DNA of 64,000 nucleotides from Pseudeuparius sepicola (GCA_963920635.1 OY987303.1:51459223-51523222), one strand, 5' to 3'; counted from the stretch's first letter, positions 1-10,555 are shown. Made by a program: numbers and translations. Notes: generated by a model not told the origin, from the sequence alone.

Positions 1-174
1 CTCGTATACTTCTAGAGATACTAAGAAATTTGTGTATTTTTCTCCAAACTTCTACGCTCTGTATAAAAAAAAACTATGGCCCGTAGGAGAAAAAAATATA
101 TGAAGAAGTGCCCTTATTTTGACTCCAAGAATACGTGGTTTCATTTTTGACCATCACTTTAGTTACACCCTGTA
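1..174 (+). mobile_element. 3' end of a mariner-type or associated TIR element
   Basis: This segment is nearly identical to 60783-60955, which lies downstream of the mariner transposase at 59.7-60.5 kb. It finishes with a terminal motif reading ACACCCTGTA, the usual right end of a TA-targeting element. Only the 3' end is inside the window; the rest lies to the left. The two copies differ at only a handful of positions, so the family moved fairly recently. It is non-coding here. Confidence 0.8.
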
Positions 175-224
175 TATAAATAGTCTAACCCGCGTATTCG
201 AATAATTCTAAGATAGGTACTTAC

Positions 225-331
225 CGGTTTGGTTCCTTGGAAAAACGAAAGAATTTCTTCTTGGAGTTGTAACCCTTATTAAAACAGCTTTTAACTGCAC
301 GCACAGTGTGATGTCCTTTTCGTTCACTCAT
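225..331 (-). CDS. THAP-like first exon (partial)
   Basis: On the minus strand an ATG at 331-329 opens 35 codons that end at a consensus splice donor (GTAAGT, 224-219). The peptide starts MSERKGHHTVR and ends FFRFSKEPNR, which resembles the start of a THAP zinc finger: an early Cys pair, then a basic stretch and an F-x-R-F-P-like motif. THAP domains bind DNA and occur in host regulators and in P-element-type transposases. Only one Cys (about residue 17) remains. The position expected for the first zinc ligand, six codons before it, reads Arg (CGT, one transition from TGT), so this copy may be inactive. The next exon would lie left of 219, but 1-174 is mariner-type sequence and no matching exon is visible. 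Host gene or transposon origin cannot be decided. Confidence 0.5.
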
Positions 332-1011
332 TTTACTCTAAACTCAAAGCATCGCTGAAAGCTAAACAGGCTAAATCACGCTAAACAAACACGATTAAAT
401 GAAATCGACGAAATTCAACCCACGCCTATGAATTCTGAACGAATAATAATTCTACTAACCCTCTTAACGGACGCCAAAGACGCTTTTCCGCTGGAAGGCG
501 GGGCTTAAACGCCTGCGCAACGGAATCGACGCAAACCGTTCCCGCCAAAAGAGTTGGGGAGCTGTATTAAGCTGTGTTATTAGTATATCTCTGGACGCTG
601 ATAAAAGATTCAAATGTGCCGCCAAAGCAGCATTAGTTAGACCCGTTCCCACGACCGCCGCCACAAGTCAGACGCCGTCCCGTGCTTTACTAACGGCATT
701 CAACAGTCTCCCAGTCTCTTGTCTCTGTTCCATACTATTAATTTGATGGGTCGTAGGTGTGCTCGACATGTCCCAAATACGCCTCTTGCCTGTGCATTGT
801 GAAAATTCGTGTAATTGCGTATAACCAGCTCACGTAAATGGACAAAGTTATAGACGTTCCGCCCTGTCCGTTTTGCCATTGTGGCAGTCGCGAAGCCGAA
901 CCGAAGGACCGCATTTGGATTCAAATTCCGGCTCTGCGCACCTCGCCTGAAATGTTATCGTTGGACTATTGGACCGGGAGTTAGTTATAGATTTTTTATA
1001 GGCATACCATC
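332..1011. other. Unassigned stretch upstream of the THAP-like exon
   Basis: About 680 bases of mixed composition with several CpG-rich patches (around 480-560 and 840-950). It could hold the promoter of the THAP-like exon, since it lies directly upstream on the minus strand, but no clear TATA box is seen. The part from about 780 to 955 is a diverged relative of the repeat at 14.5 and 14.9 kb. Confidence 0.3.
780..955. repeat. Diverged copy of the 14.5-kb repeat
   Basis: Shares blocks such as AATTGCGTATAACC and CAAATTCCGG, in the same order and spacing, with 14520-14690 and 14920-15060. No protein family is recognised in any of the three copies. Confidence 0.55.
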
Positions 1012-1211
1012 AGTAGCGGTCTTAAAGTATCCCGGGCCCCCCTGCGGTGATGCGTCTTGGTGCCCCCCCCCCCCCAAACTTTCCTTTCTCTTCCTTTTCT
1101 ATAACAACTACTATAATGGTTTTTTAAAGCAAAATTGAAAATAATAACAACTTGTAAATAAAAAAATATATATATTGCAACTGTAATATAATTTTTTCGG
1201 GTCGAAACAAA
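1012..1211 (-). mobile_element. Candidate 3' terminal region of the hAT element
   Basis: The segment starts with CAGTAGCGGTC, a CAG-beginning terminus typical of hAT elements, followed by a C-rich run at 1064-1075. It lies just beyond the natural stop codon of the hAT transposase remnant (1212-1214) and is probably its 3' untranslated end. The opposite terminus and an 8-bp target duplication were not found, so the boundary is provisional. Confidence 0.4.
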
Positions 1212-1905
1212 CTATTTAATGCGCCTTTGGTTGCGATTAAAAAAGGACTCCACAATCCGGTCAGTATCCACCTGAAAATTAGTTTCCGATTCAATACTGA
1301 AAAGAGCCAGAGAACTTAAGCGGTCCTGACTCATAGTTGTACCACAGACCTATTATATAGCTTCGCTAATATAGGTCTGTGGTTGTACAGATTTAATTAA
1401 TTTAAGTTTCGAAAAAGATCTCTCGGCACTAGCTGTTGTTACATACATATCTGTTTTTAACGAATAAATATTCTGTTAAGTCTCTAATAGTTTTGAGCTC
1501 TCTTATTTCTTCCTTGTACAATGAGAGAAACTGACAAATTTCTGGAATAAAATTTGTTGAAATTTCTTTTTCAATTAATTGCTCGCAATGGTTGGCAACA
1601 TTCAGCAAAATTTCAGGTTGCAGTATTTGAAATATTTCACATATTTTAAGTAAGCTCTCAAATCTGTTAGATACTTGATTAATTAAAATGTCCAAAGATG
1701 CATTAAAAACTGTCACTTCAAACTTCTTACTACTATTCTCCATCATCTCATCTGAAGCTAATTCATCGAGAAAATTTTCTTTTTTTAACTCTCGTATTTT
1801 TGAAGGTTGTTGTTATTCCCCATTCGTTTGCAATTCGTTCGGAATGTTCTAGTACACATTTATAGTTTGAGCGCAACTCTAGAAATTATTTCCTTATTTT
1901 CTTCA
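1212..1905 (-). pseudogene. hAT transposase C-terminal remnant (ZMYM1-like/DUF4371 type)
   Basis: Reading leftward on the minus strand, a 105-codon open frame (1746-1429) contains an N-V-A-N-H-C-E-Q-type helical region preceded by an acidic leader that stays open to about 1815. A one-base frame change near 1440 leads into TTASAERSFSKLKLIKS, the hallmark of the hAT C-terminal dimerisation domain. This is broken by a 39-bp palindrome (1343-1381). It then resumes with TMSQDRLSSLALFSIE and ends at a TAG at 1212-1214. hAT transposases cut and paste DNA through an RNase H-like fold, and the C-terminal domain carries the last catalytic Glu region and dimer contacts. Frameshift, insertion and the MITE at 1909 make it non-functional. 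The upstream catalytic part is missing beyond the MITE. Confidence 0.8.
1343..1381. mobile_element. 39-bp palindromic micro-insertion with 7-bp target duplication
   Basis: The insert begins CACAGACC and ends GGTCTGTG; arms of about 16 bases fold around AGCTTCGCT. It is flanked by GTTGTAC at 1336-1342 and again at 1382-1388. It splits the dimerisation domain of the hAT remnant exactly where a short YLRS-like stretch would be expected. Length, palindromy and flanking repeat fit a minimal TIR element; a templated repair scar is the alternative. Confidence 0.65.
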
Positions 1906-1908
1906 ATA

Positions 1909-2333
1909 TACAGTGACCGGCAGAAAGTTGGACACAAATGGAAAACTTTTTTATCATTCATTTCTCAGAAAATTGTATTCTTGGTAAAAGTTGGTGCATC
2001 ATTTCAAACTCAAAACCCACATGTCAAAATTTAAATATCTCTTTTTGGATACGAGGTAGATTCAAAAATGTCAAAATAACTAATAAATGTCAGATTTAAA
2101 GTCACAGCCACCTAGTAAAAAAAAAGAAATTTAAACTTTTTTGTATTTTTTTCGACCACCCTGTGTATTACAAAAAAAAAACAAAATACCTCAAGCGCAA
2201 CTTATCATCGGATAACACATGAATTTGCTACTAAACTTTAATTTTGTTCGATTAGCAGCTAAAAATTTTAATTAATTGAAATCAGAGTTTAAAAATATTA
2301 AATTTTGTGTCCAACTTTCTGCCGGTCACTGTA
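1909..2333. mobile_element. MITE family A, copy 1 (425 bp)
   Basis: Terminal inverted repeats of about 27 bases: the left end reads TACAGTGACCGGCAGAAAG and the right end is its reverse complement, within a TATA-type target. It sits inside the hAT remnant. A second copy at 16426-16826 has about 70 extra bases in the middle, so this copy carries an internal deletion. There is no coding potential. Confidence 0.85.
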
Positions 2334-2560
2334 TATGTCAGCAATCTCCCCGCATTTATTTACAGTCCAGTAAGTGGACTATTTAAATTTTAAGAATTGT
2401 GGTAGAAGCTGGGGCCCCCTCGGGGCCCTTTGGCCCCTTCAGGGGTAGCTTCGCTACCCCCGCTACCCCGTTAGGGCCTAAGAGGTGAATTTTTAGTAAA
2501 TTGCCAATGGCGTGCAAGTTCTTGTTATAAAACTGCCAAAGGAAAGATGGCATAGATGCC
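2334..2560. other. GC-rich hairpin segment, unassigned
   Basis: Bases 2408-2478 are strongly GC-rich and include short self-complementary blocks (GGGGTAGCTTCGCTACCCC, repeated GGCCCC/GGGGCC). The rest looks like ordinary repeat-derived DNA. No coding signal is seen. Confidence 0.35.
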
Positions 2561-3203
2561 GTTTGCATATTTACGTTTCCTATGCGGTCAACGCTACTCG
2601 TTGCGGCAGCCAGCTAGGAAACGTAACGCGCTCTGATCGCTCCGTTTCCTAGACGGTAAGCGCAACGCTATATTGATAAATGCCGACTTATGCAAAAAAG
2701 GTAAAGGGTAAATAAATAAGTGTAACAACAGATACATTTTAATGATTAGATAGCTGTAAGCTTCTGCTACTGAAACCTTGTGGTCATGTATATAATATAC
2801 CTATTTAGTATCTAAGAATTAAATTGAATATTAAATGTAGGTTCAGGGTTCCACCTCGGGTTCCACTACTCCTCCTAGAACTTTTTAATTTGTTGTCATA
2901 GAAAAAAATCTAAATAAAAGTTGTTGGGAATTGTATGCATCTTTCTGGGACGTTGTGTATCTGTTGATACACTTATTTATTTACCATTTACCTGTTATTT
3001 GCAAATAATATAGGCTTCATGTGTTGATGTGTTTGTTGCTGTTATGACAGTCCAATCTACCTTTTTTGCATAAGCCGGCATTTATTAATATAGCGTTGCG
3101 CTTACCGTCTAGGAAACGGAGCGATCAGAGCGCGTTACGTTTCCTAGCTGGCTGCCGCCACGAGTAGCTTTGACCGTATAGGAAACGTAAATATGCGTAC
3201 CGT
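2560..3203. mobile_element. Foldback element (about 640 bp)
   Basis: Outer arms 2564-2697 and 3062-3197 are inverted repeats of about 135 bases. A second inverted pair (2699-2733 and 2954-2992) lies inside. Within each outer arm a block with the core GTTTCCTA and GCGCAACG recurs in both orientations. Flanking motifs (CAAGTTCTTG, CCGTTTGC) recur in the palindrome at 25.5-26.0 kb, suggesting a related family. Confidence 0.75.
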
Positions 3204-3230
3204 TTGCGGATGCCCAAGTTCATAGATACA

Positions 3231-3947
3231 TATACAGGGTGAGTCACATCTAAAGGCAGAGCCGAAAACACAAGATAGAATTCGCTAAAATAAGCACATA
3301 TGCTTAATAAACATTAGCTCAAAAACGCTTGGTTCTCCATATACAGGGTGTTGAAACTTTTCCAAATATTTTTAAATGTTTTTCTAGCCCGTTTAGGAAT
3401 TATTTTATACATATTATGGGTTGTCATTTTGTGCAATAATTTGGCCCTGTTCAGATGAGCAGCGGCGTAGATACAAATAATTTTATTTTAAATGCCAGCA
3501 TAATCACCTTGACATTAGTTTAAAAAATCCGAAATTACGAAGAAACTGTACCAGAAATAAAAAAAACACCAAGAGGCACTTTTTGTTCCAAATTAAATGG
3601 GCTATCCAAAAAACGCAAAATTTTTGGTTTTGCACAGGGCCATACTACTTTTTTCTACAATTATTTACAGTAACTATTTGTACCTACGCCGCTGGTGATC
3701 GCAACGGGGTCAAATTATTCCACAAAATGGCAACTGTCCAGTGTATAATGTGTACCAAATTTGGTTGGAATTCCTAAATGGGAACGAAAGAAATTAAAAA
3801 AATATGTTATTTTTGGAAAATTGTCAACACGCTGTATATGGAGAACCAAGCTTTTTTGGGCTAATGTTTATTAAGCATATGTGCTTATTTTAGCGAGTTT
3901 TACCTTGTGTTTTCGGCTCTGCCTTTAGATGTGACTCACCCTGTATA
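3231..3947. mobile_element. MITE family B, copy 1 (about 715 bp, long TIRs)
   Basis: The ends are inverted repeats of about 115 bases beginning TATACAGGGTGAGTCACATC. Inside them a second pair of TACAGGGTGTTG-type ends (about 3340 and 3838) faces inward, giving a nested TIR-within-TIR layout. A second copy lies at 38147-38862 in the opposite orientation with the same nesting. The target appears to be TA. It is non-coding. Confidence 0.85.
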
Positions 3948-4049
3948 TATGTACTTTTCAATCCTCTTCGAGGCTTGTATACAAAGATGGGGCACCTAAA
4001 TCTGTCACTAATCTGACGGTCTATTATAGTGGCTATGTACCTTATAATA

Positions 4050-5245
4050 ATATGTATATCATTCCCGCAGATTTTACTTTATTGATTTAGCCATAGTCTC
4101 CATTTATTCTATAGGGCCTTTTCATTGCTATTTTTTTTATAATAATAGCTTTGCGGAACATTTTAATCAGACTCAGAGTTACTTTTTGCCCAAATACGTA
4201 TCGAACCAGATATTAGTTTTGCTATGGCTATGTACTTTATACAATGTGTCCACGGCAAAGCGATATTATAGATGAATATGACCAATTTTTTGTATTCTGC
4301 TCTTGCTTCACCCAAAAACTATTTTTGTATCTTAAACTTTAAAAAAATTATAGAGGGCGCTGGTAGCAGCTTAACAATAAAAATTGCATCAGGTAAAGTG
4401 CCTTTTCTGTGCGAAATATTGAAAAATTTTATTAGAAAAACGCTCAGAATTAAAAAATACGATGTTTTATCAAATTACAGAACTAAATAATATTTTTTAA
4501 TTTATAATTTTTTTAAAACATAAATGTAATCATAATTTAAATTTATTTATTCTACCCATGTTTCTCCAACAATAAATATTCTGACACAAAGACGGATCAC
4601 TTTTATTTTTGTTTCCATGGCAGACTCTTCTTGACATTAAAATTACAAATGCTATAAATTCAATTGACCTTCAAGTCATTCAAAATAGCTACACAGAATT
4701 GAAGAACAGACTTGAGATAAGGAAATGGAGGAACATGGGTAGAATAAATAAATTTAAATTATGATTAGGTACTTATAATATTTAAAAAAATTACAAATAA
4801 AAAAATTATTTAGTTCTGTAATTTGATACAACGTCATATTTCTTAATTCTGAGCTAGTTTTTCTAATAAAATTTTTCAGTATTTCGCACAGAAAAGGCAT
4901 TTTACCTGTTGCGATTTTTATTTTTAAGCTGCTACCAGCGCCCTCTATAAATTTTTTAAGTTCCAAGATACTAAAAATAGTTGTTGGGTGAAGCAAGAGC
5001 AGAATACAAAAAATTGTGTTTGTAATGCAAAAAAATTGTCATATACCTACACCTATAACACCGCTTTGCCGTGGACACATTGTATAATATGAATATCATT
5101 TGCGCAGATGTTACTTTATTGGCCTCCTCATTGCCATTTTCTATAATACTAACTTTGCGGAACATTTCGTAATACTGGAATCATTTTCAACAATCATTTC
5201 AGAGTTACTTTTTGCCCAAATACACACTGAACCACACTAGTTTTG
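4050..5245. mobile_element. Inverted-repeat element flanked by about 170-bp direct repeats
   Basis: 4238-4560 and 4735-5088 are inverted copies of each other; the junction motif GTGTCCACGGCAAAGCG at 4247 returns as its complement at 5063. Outside them, 4050-4220 and 5088-5245 are direct repeats (shared blocks GCGGAACATTT and AGAGTTACTTTTTGCCC). The layout is direct repeat, arm, spacer, arm, direct repeat. Short open frames in the arms are mirror images and not genes. Confidence 0.7.
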
Positions 5246-6179
5246 TAATACGTAGGCTGGTTAGCTGCAACGAATGCTTGCAAGTTTATGCGCATATTTC
5301 GTAACAATCTTGACTTATTTTAAAGCTAAATGATAGTGTCATTCTTAGTGTCAAATTGTCATACTGCTTTGATTACTCTCTCAAAAATTTACTTGGAAGC
5401 CTATAAGACAACATCTCGCATGTTTTTTTCCTTACACCAGAGTCACTACTTTTATGCAAAACCAATTGAAATCTGATGATGACAATTGATTGCAACCACT
5501 CTCCTTAGTAAAGGAACCCTAACCAGTTCAGAAATTTTCTATTTCAAACTTTTTATTTTAAAATGCATGGCAGCCTAACTAATCATTTCAAAACACATCG
5601 TTTTTCAATAAATGAAGACTGACTTTACCATAATAATATTATGAAGAACTCAGGATGACTCTCTGATTTACACCTTATTATGGTGAGAATGCGCGGATCA
5701 TAATGCCCTCTGAAAGGCACACTGAGTAAAATCGCATCAAAAAATCTGTCACTAACCCCCGTTAAACAGTGGACAATTACCTGAATATTTTATTTCATTC
5801 GGAACGTAATCAAAGACAAACCTGTTGTTTTATTTATAATACCTGAAAGCTTTTAGGGACACTAAACGTAATATAGTTTGGAATAGAGTGAAATATTTTA
5901 TTTTCGATACTCTTTCAGTGTTTGCATTAGAATGTTCTATTAATATAGTTCTAGAAGCTTATGTAGAATATGATGTATCTAATATTCAATCATTTCGCGT
6001 TAAATAACTACTGACGTTTACATCATACTGATCTGGTAGTTCTAAATGTGTCGTCTGCGAAATCAAGTAAGTAGAAAAGGGATAGGTAGGTACCTATAAA
6101 TGCGACCTTGCTACTACTTGAGAGCAATAAAACCAGCAACCAGGGTAAGGAGATGCACGAACGAATAGCAAATAAGATA
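5246..6179. other. Repeat-derived non-coding DNA
   Basis: No gene is seen. 5565-5710 is related to 25980-26120 (shared blocks such as TCAAAACRCAT and GATRACTCTCTGATT). 5780-5960 is related to 7265-7440 (shared CGAAAGCTTTTAG-like core and adjacent blocks). The remainder is AT-rich and unassigned. Confidence 0.45.
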
Positions 6180-6330
6180 TACAGTGCCCGCCAAAAAGTC
6201 TGCACCATATGGGAAAAATTTTTAGTAAATAACTTACGGAAAATTTGTTAGCTGCATCAGGTTTTGCTTGCTCTAGAACCAAAATTGACATAATCAAATG
6301 TTGTGACGTAGTTTTTTTTATACGTCAAAT
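6180..6330 (+). mobile_element. Left end of a TACAGTG-type TIR element
   Basis: Begins TACAGTGCCCGCCAAAAAG and continues with CTGCACCATA, matching the segment at 20216 (TACAGTGTCCTCCAACAAG, then TTCGCACCATA). Both contain a later TTTGACATT-like block. No right end was identified, so the length is unknown. Confidence 0.5.
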
Positions 6331-6683
6331 TTGACATTAATGAAAGGAATGTCCGAAAAATGGGCTTATTTAACCGAATTTCGAAAAAGTCATAAGAAAA
6401 ATATGTTTCTTTCGCAATTTTATACCCCTGCAAAATTTCAAGAGCCTACTACGATTTTTATATTTTTTGGAGTTTCACTATACATATTACTCTCTTGTTT
6501 AAAACAAATATTTTTTGTTATTACATCGATCATATATCTTTATCACGAGATCCACAAATTCGAGTTAAATAAATTTAGTATAAAATTTGAAAACGGAATT
6601 TTTCAAAAACGGAAAGGATAACGCCACAAAGTTTAATATCATTTTAATTGCCTTGACGAGCAGATTTCAAAAATGCAAAAATA

Positions 6684-6879
6684 TATAGGGTGTTCCATTT
6701 AAGTTATGTCCGCCACGGCTTTCTAGAACACACTCTAGACCGTCCAATAGCGTCACAAAAAACTTTGTATTAGTATCTAAAACTTTTGTAAAAAAACTTT
6801 TTTTCTAACCTCAAAAACTAGCAAGTTAAGCAATTAAAATGAACCACCCTGTAAATGTTATTTGGGAACACCCTGTATA
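6684..6879. mobile_element. Short MITE (about 195 bp)
   Basis: Left end TATAGGGTGTTCC and right end GGAACACCCTGTATA are inverted repeats of about 13 bases. A second internal CCACCCTGTA sits close to the right end. It is non-coding, with a TA-type target. Confidence 0.65.
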
Positions 6880-7740
6880 ATCAATGAATGGAGGACTGGG
6901 GGGAGGTGGGGTGAAGCACGGGCAAATTGGATAGTAGAGGCGCGGCGCCATACGCCTCCTCTGATGAATTCCCTACCTAATCGATAATAAGGAGAACTTA
7001 CTTGCGGTTAGTGCCGGTCCACCGCGATGGGTACAGTTTTTGATCGTTAAAAAAATTCGATCAAAATTACGATACCAATACAAACTTTATGAGGCTGTTC
7101 CCCTTTGAAGTGTATATACCGACAAAGTTCAATTCGGTGCATATTATATCGCCTATGATTTGTGGTGACACCTGTGAATCCGACTAAAGGCTAGCGTTCG
7201 GATATACAGATTTCTGAACACTCTCCAGTCACCTAAACGTTATTGTTGACGTCGAGGGCTATTAGCTAAATATTTCATTCCTCCCGGAATGTAAACATCT
7301 GCAGCGGAGTTGTTTTATTTAATTCCCGAAAGCTTTTAGCGACTCCCGAGTACGCTAGTTCGCAACAGAGCGAAGTATTTCAATCCGAATGCTCTTTGAT
7401 GGTTTACGCGAGAATCCACTTGTTAATTAGCTGCGAATGTTTATAGAAAAGTTTTGAAGACAATGGAAAAATGTTTTAAGCATAAGTCTTCGATTAAATT
7501 TTTATAGATGACGCTGAACAAAATCTTTTGGTAGGTCCCAGTAAAAAGTTACTCTCGAAGAGTTTAAAATTAGTGGAGATTTTCTCGAAAACAATTAAAA
7601 CTGTTGCTATTTTTTGTAGGAATATACATACAGGGTAGTGGCGGCTCGTGGGTTAATGCACAGGCGTGGCTACTTTTTGAAAAGAACACACTCCACATTC
7701 CAAAAAAGGTTATTTAAAAGCTTTTATTTAACTTGCAATG
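6880..7740. other. Unassigned, partly GC-rich stretch
   Basis: 6895-7040 is GC-rich and looks single-copy within the window. 7265-7440 is a diverged relative of 5780-5960. At about 7637 the sequence AGTGGCGGCTCGTGGG resembles a hAT terminus but has no partner. No coding region is recognised. Confidence 0.35.
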
Positions 7741-7766
7741 TATGTATGTATGTATGTATGTATGTA
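7741..7766. repeat. TGTA microsatellite
   Basis: Six uninterrupted TGTA units directly upstream of the 122-bp tandem repeats. Confidence 0.95.
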
Positions 7767-7810
7767 ATTTGTTCGGGTGGAATCTTGCAACTCAATTTTG
7801 AAGCAGATAT

Positions 7811-8298
7811 CTTCAACCGATCGAGCTGAAATTTTGTACACACGTTTAATTTGGATGACAATGCATGATTATATGTGTGACGTCATTCTAAATCCAACAT
7901 GGCGGATCACCCAAGATGGCGGACTAGTTAAATTTCAACCGATCGAGCTGAAATTTTGTACACACGTTTAATTTGGATGACAATGCATGATTATATGTGT
8001 GACGTCATTCTAAATCCAACATGGCGGAACACTCAAGATGGCGGACTAGTTAAATTTCAACCGATCGAGCTGAAATTTTGTACACACGTTTAATTTGGAT
8101 GACAATGCATGATTATATGTGTGACGTCATTCTAAATCCAACATGGCGGAACACTCAAGATGGCGGACTAGTTAAATTTCAACCGATCGAGCTGAAATTT
8201 TGTACACACGTTTAATTTGGATGACAATGCATGATTATATGTGTGACGTCATTCTAAATCCAACATGGCGGAACACCCAAGATGGCGGACTAGTTAAC
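7811..8298. repeat. 122-bp tandem repeat, four units
   Basis: The anchor ACCGATCGAGCTGAAATTTT recurs at about 7816, 7938, 8060 and 8182, a regular 122-base period. Each unit holds GTGTGACGTCATTC (a CRE-like palindrome) and ATGGCGGA repeated twice. Units are nearly identical. The array lies immediately 5' of the Helitron helicase remnant, and tandem repeats inside Helitron-type elements are a known arrangement. It is not a CRISPR array: no spacers and no short-repeat structure. Confidence 0.95.
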
Positions 8299-8332
8299 TT
8301 TGACTTGTGTAGTTTGGTGAGATAGGCGTCAA

Positions 8333-8551
8333 CAGCATTGGTCTGCAACCTGTCTCGTTGTATATTTAGGCTCCAAGCTCTTCGCGCCTGGTCAAGCATA
8401 CGTGGCCTTAAGTAGGGTTAGATCATTAGAAGGTCTCCTCATTGAAGAGCTAGACTGTTCTAAACTAACCGGCAAACGACCTTGCAACAATGATGCGTTA
8501 ACTGAGATGAATAGACTCAGATACCTGGCCAAACTAAAAATTACAAAATAA
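8333..8551 (+). pseudogene. Helitron helicase C-terminus (PIF1-like)
   Basis: A 72-codon frame with no start codon of its own runs to a TAA at 8549-8551. It contains GQAYVALSRVRSLEGLLIEE followed by LDCSKLTGKRPCNNDAL. The first part is motif VI of PIF1-family superfamily 1B helicases, and the second part is typical of the C-terminus of the Helitron Rep/helicase protein. Helitrons transpose by a rolling-circle mechanism in which this helicase unwinds the donor strand. Only the last domain remains. The Rep HUH domain and helicase motifs I-V are absent and the tandem repeat replaces the sequence upstream. The frame is open, so decay is by truncation rather than point damage. The neighbouring palindrome begins at the stop codon. 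Confidence 0.85.
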
Positions 8552-8878
8552 ATTAAAAGTAAAATAATTTTTTAAAAAAAGGTTTTATTTAAATGCGCTA
8601 AAAAGAATAAAATAATCTTTTCTTATAAAACTTTTACTATCAACTTATAACGTCATTCCACAATTTATATGATATAAAAGCTTGTCGCGAGATTTAAGTT
8701 TTCAAACTAAGTAAATACCACTACTTAAATCTCGCGACAAGCTTTTATATCATATAAATTGTGGAATGACGTTATAAGTTGATAGTAAAAGTTTTAAAAG
8801 AAAAGATTATTTTATTCTTTTTAGCGCATTTAAATAAAAGCTTTTTTTAAAAATATTTTTTTACTTTTAATTTATTTT
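8548..8878. mobile_element. Near-perfect palindrome (about 330 bp)
   Basis: Arms 8548-8698 and 8724-8878 are inverted repeats of about 150 bases with a 25-base spacer. The inner edges read CTTGTCGCGAGATTTAAG and its complement, with few mismatches. It starts exactly at the Helitron stop codon, so it may be the element's 3' end or a later foldback insertion. Confidence 0.9.
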
Positions 8879-8879
8879 A

Positions 8880-10555
8880 TAGTGGAGTCAACAAGGAAAA
8901 TAACTTCGAACGAATTCCGGGAGTTTTAGATTTTGTTGGAATGTGTTCGTTTTGATGTCTTAAAACAAAATCCGAAGAGTCCGCAGCGCAAAATAGTGTG
9001 CGATTTTTTTTATTTAACAATAACTGTCGAAAATATAGGTTTTTTGTTAATAACTTATTTAATAATCGTTTTTATAGAATTTAAGTAAGACCATTCGAAA
9101 GAGCAGGCAATTTTAAAAAAAATGTATTTACATATTTTTTGTAAAATAATTAAGTAATGAACCAGAATTTTTTTAAGATCATACGTTTTCATGCTTCCTC
9201 GTATTTAAGAGGCAGCCGAAATTGAGAGCGGCGCGTGGAGCGCACAGTTAAACAGTACCTAGTAACTTTTTACACACACAACTAATTCATATGCAACAAA
9301 GTTTATTCGAAAGTGACACCGTAAAGCAATTAAAACAATCTTGTAGCAATAATTTATATGTAGGGATACGCCTGTCATATTATTGTAAAGTTGGCCTTGA
9401 TCAAAATTTCATGCATTTTCTCAATAATTGACGTTACATGGTCAATTTGTAATATTTGTTAGCAATATTAGAGAATGTTTGTACTAAATATTTGTATTTT
9501 TGAAAGAGCAATATAAGATTACGATATCAAACCTCGTTTGTTTTTTTTTTCATTTTGAACATAGAGATTTTTCATAAATATTCATATTTATTTCAAACGC
9601 TCATAATATCCGCATAAAATTAGATATTGAAACTCAATACATGACTTTTTTGAAGCTTAAAACGTGTGCTTTTTGATAGCATAAGTTATTTTAATGTATT
9701 TCTATTTTTTCTCGTTTATTTTTGCAGTAAACCGCGTTATAATTAATTTCCCGAAACGCAGAACTCAATTTTTCTTATTTTTAAATCCAAGAATCAAGCT
9801 GAAGGAGGTTTCTTATTGGGATGAGACCAATCCTAAGTGAAAGTACAGTTTTTAAATTTCCGATTTCCTAGTCAAAAGATTATCAGCTTTTGGAAAAAAG
9901 CTCTCTTCATGTGTTCTCAGCTTTTATACAGTAATACGAATTCTCTAATAAATATAATAATTTCGGCTTTCTTACTCGTAAATACTTCATACATGTTTGT
10001 ATACTACTATAGTCCCCATTTTCGATCCACTGAGAACATGAGTTTGTATGTGTGTACACAGAAAAAAAACTATCGTATTTCCTAATATAGTGTTATTTTT
10101 GGAAACAAACCCTTTGATACAATCAAAATAAATGTAAAATCAACAAAAACTTGTTAAACTAATCAAAGGTATAAAGTTGTTCTAAATATATAAAATACAT
10201 TATATTAATATTGCAATTAAACAAAAATAACATTACTCAAAAGATAAGAATACTATATATATATATATAATTTCAGTGTTATAATTATTTCCATTAGAAG
10301 TGAGTCTTGTTAAAAAACGTATTTGGTTTGCCATTAGAATATACAAACAATTTGGTGAATTACAGACCTTTTTTTGGAACAATAATGCATTTCAATCAAG
10401 GCATAGCATGGGATAAATTGTAATAATTTTAGGTGCACTTTTCTTAAAGTGAACAAATACTGGAAAGGTTTTTAATATTCTTAAGCTAAACAAATATATT
10501 TTGTTGGAAATACAAACTAAATTGATGTAATAATAAGATAATACAAAATCAATGG
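8880..10555. other. AT-rich non-coding stretch
   Basis: No gene, family-specific motif or inverted repeat of note. Low-complexity A/T runs and an AT dinucleotide run at 10254-10269. It could be intergenic or intronic. Confidence 0.4.

Noticed and set aside
7811..8298. Possible CRISPR-like array
   Set aside because: Units are 122 bp, contiguous and without unique spacers; the context is eukaryotic.
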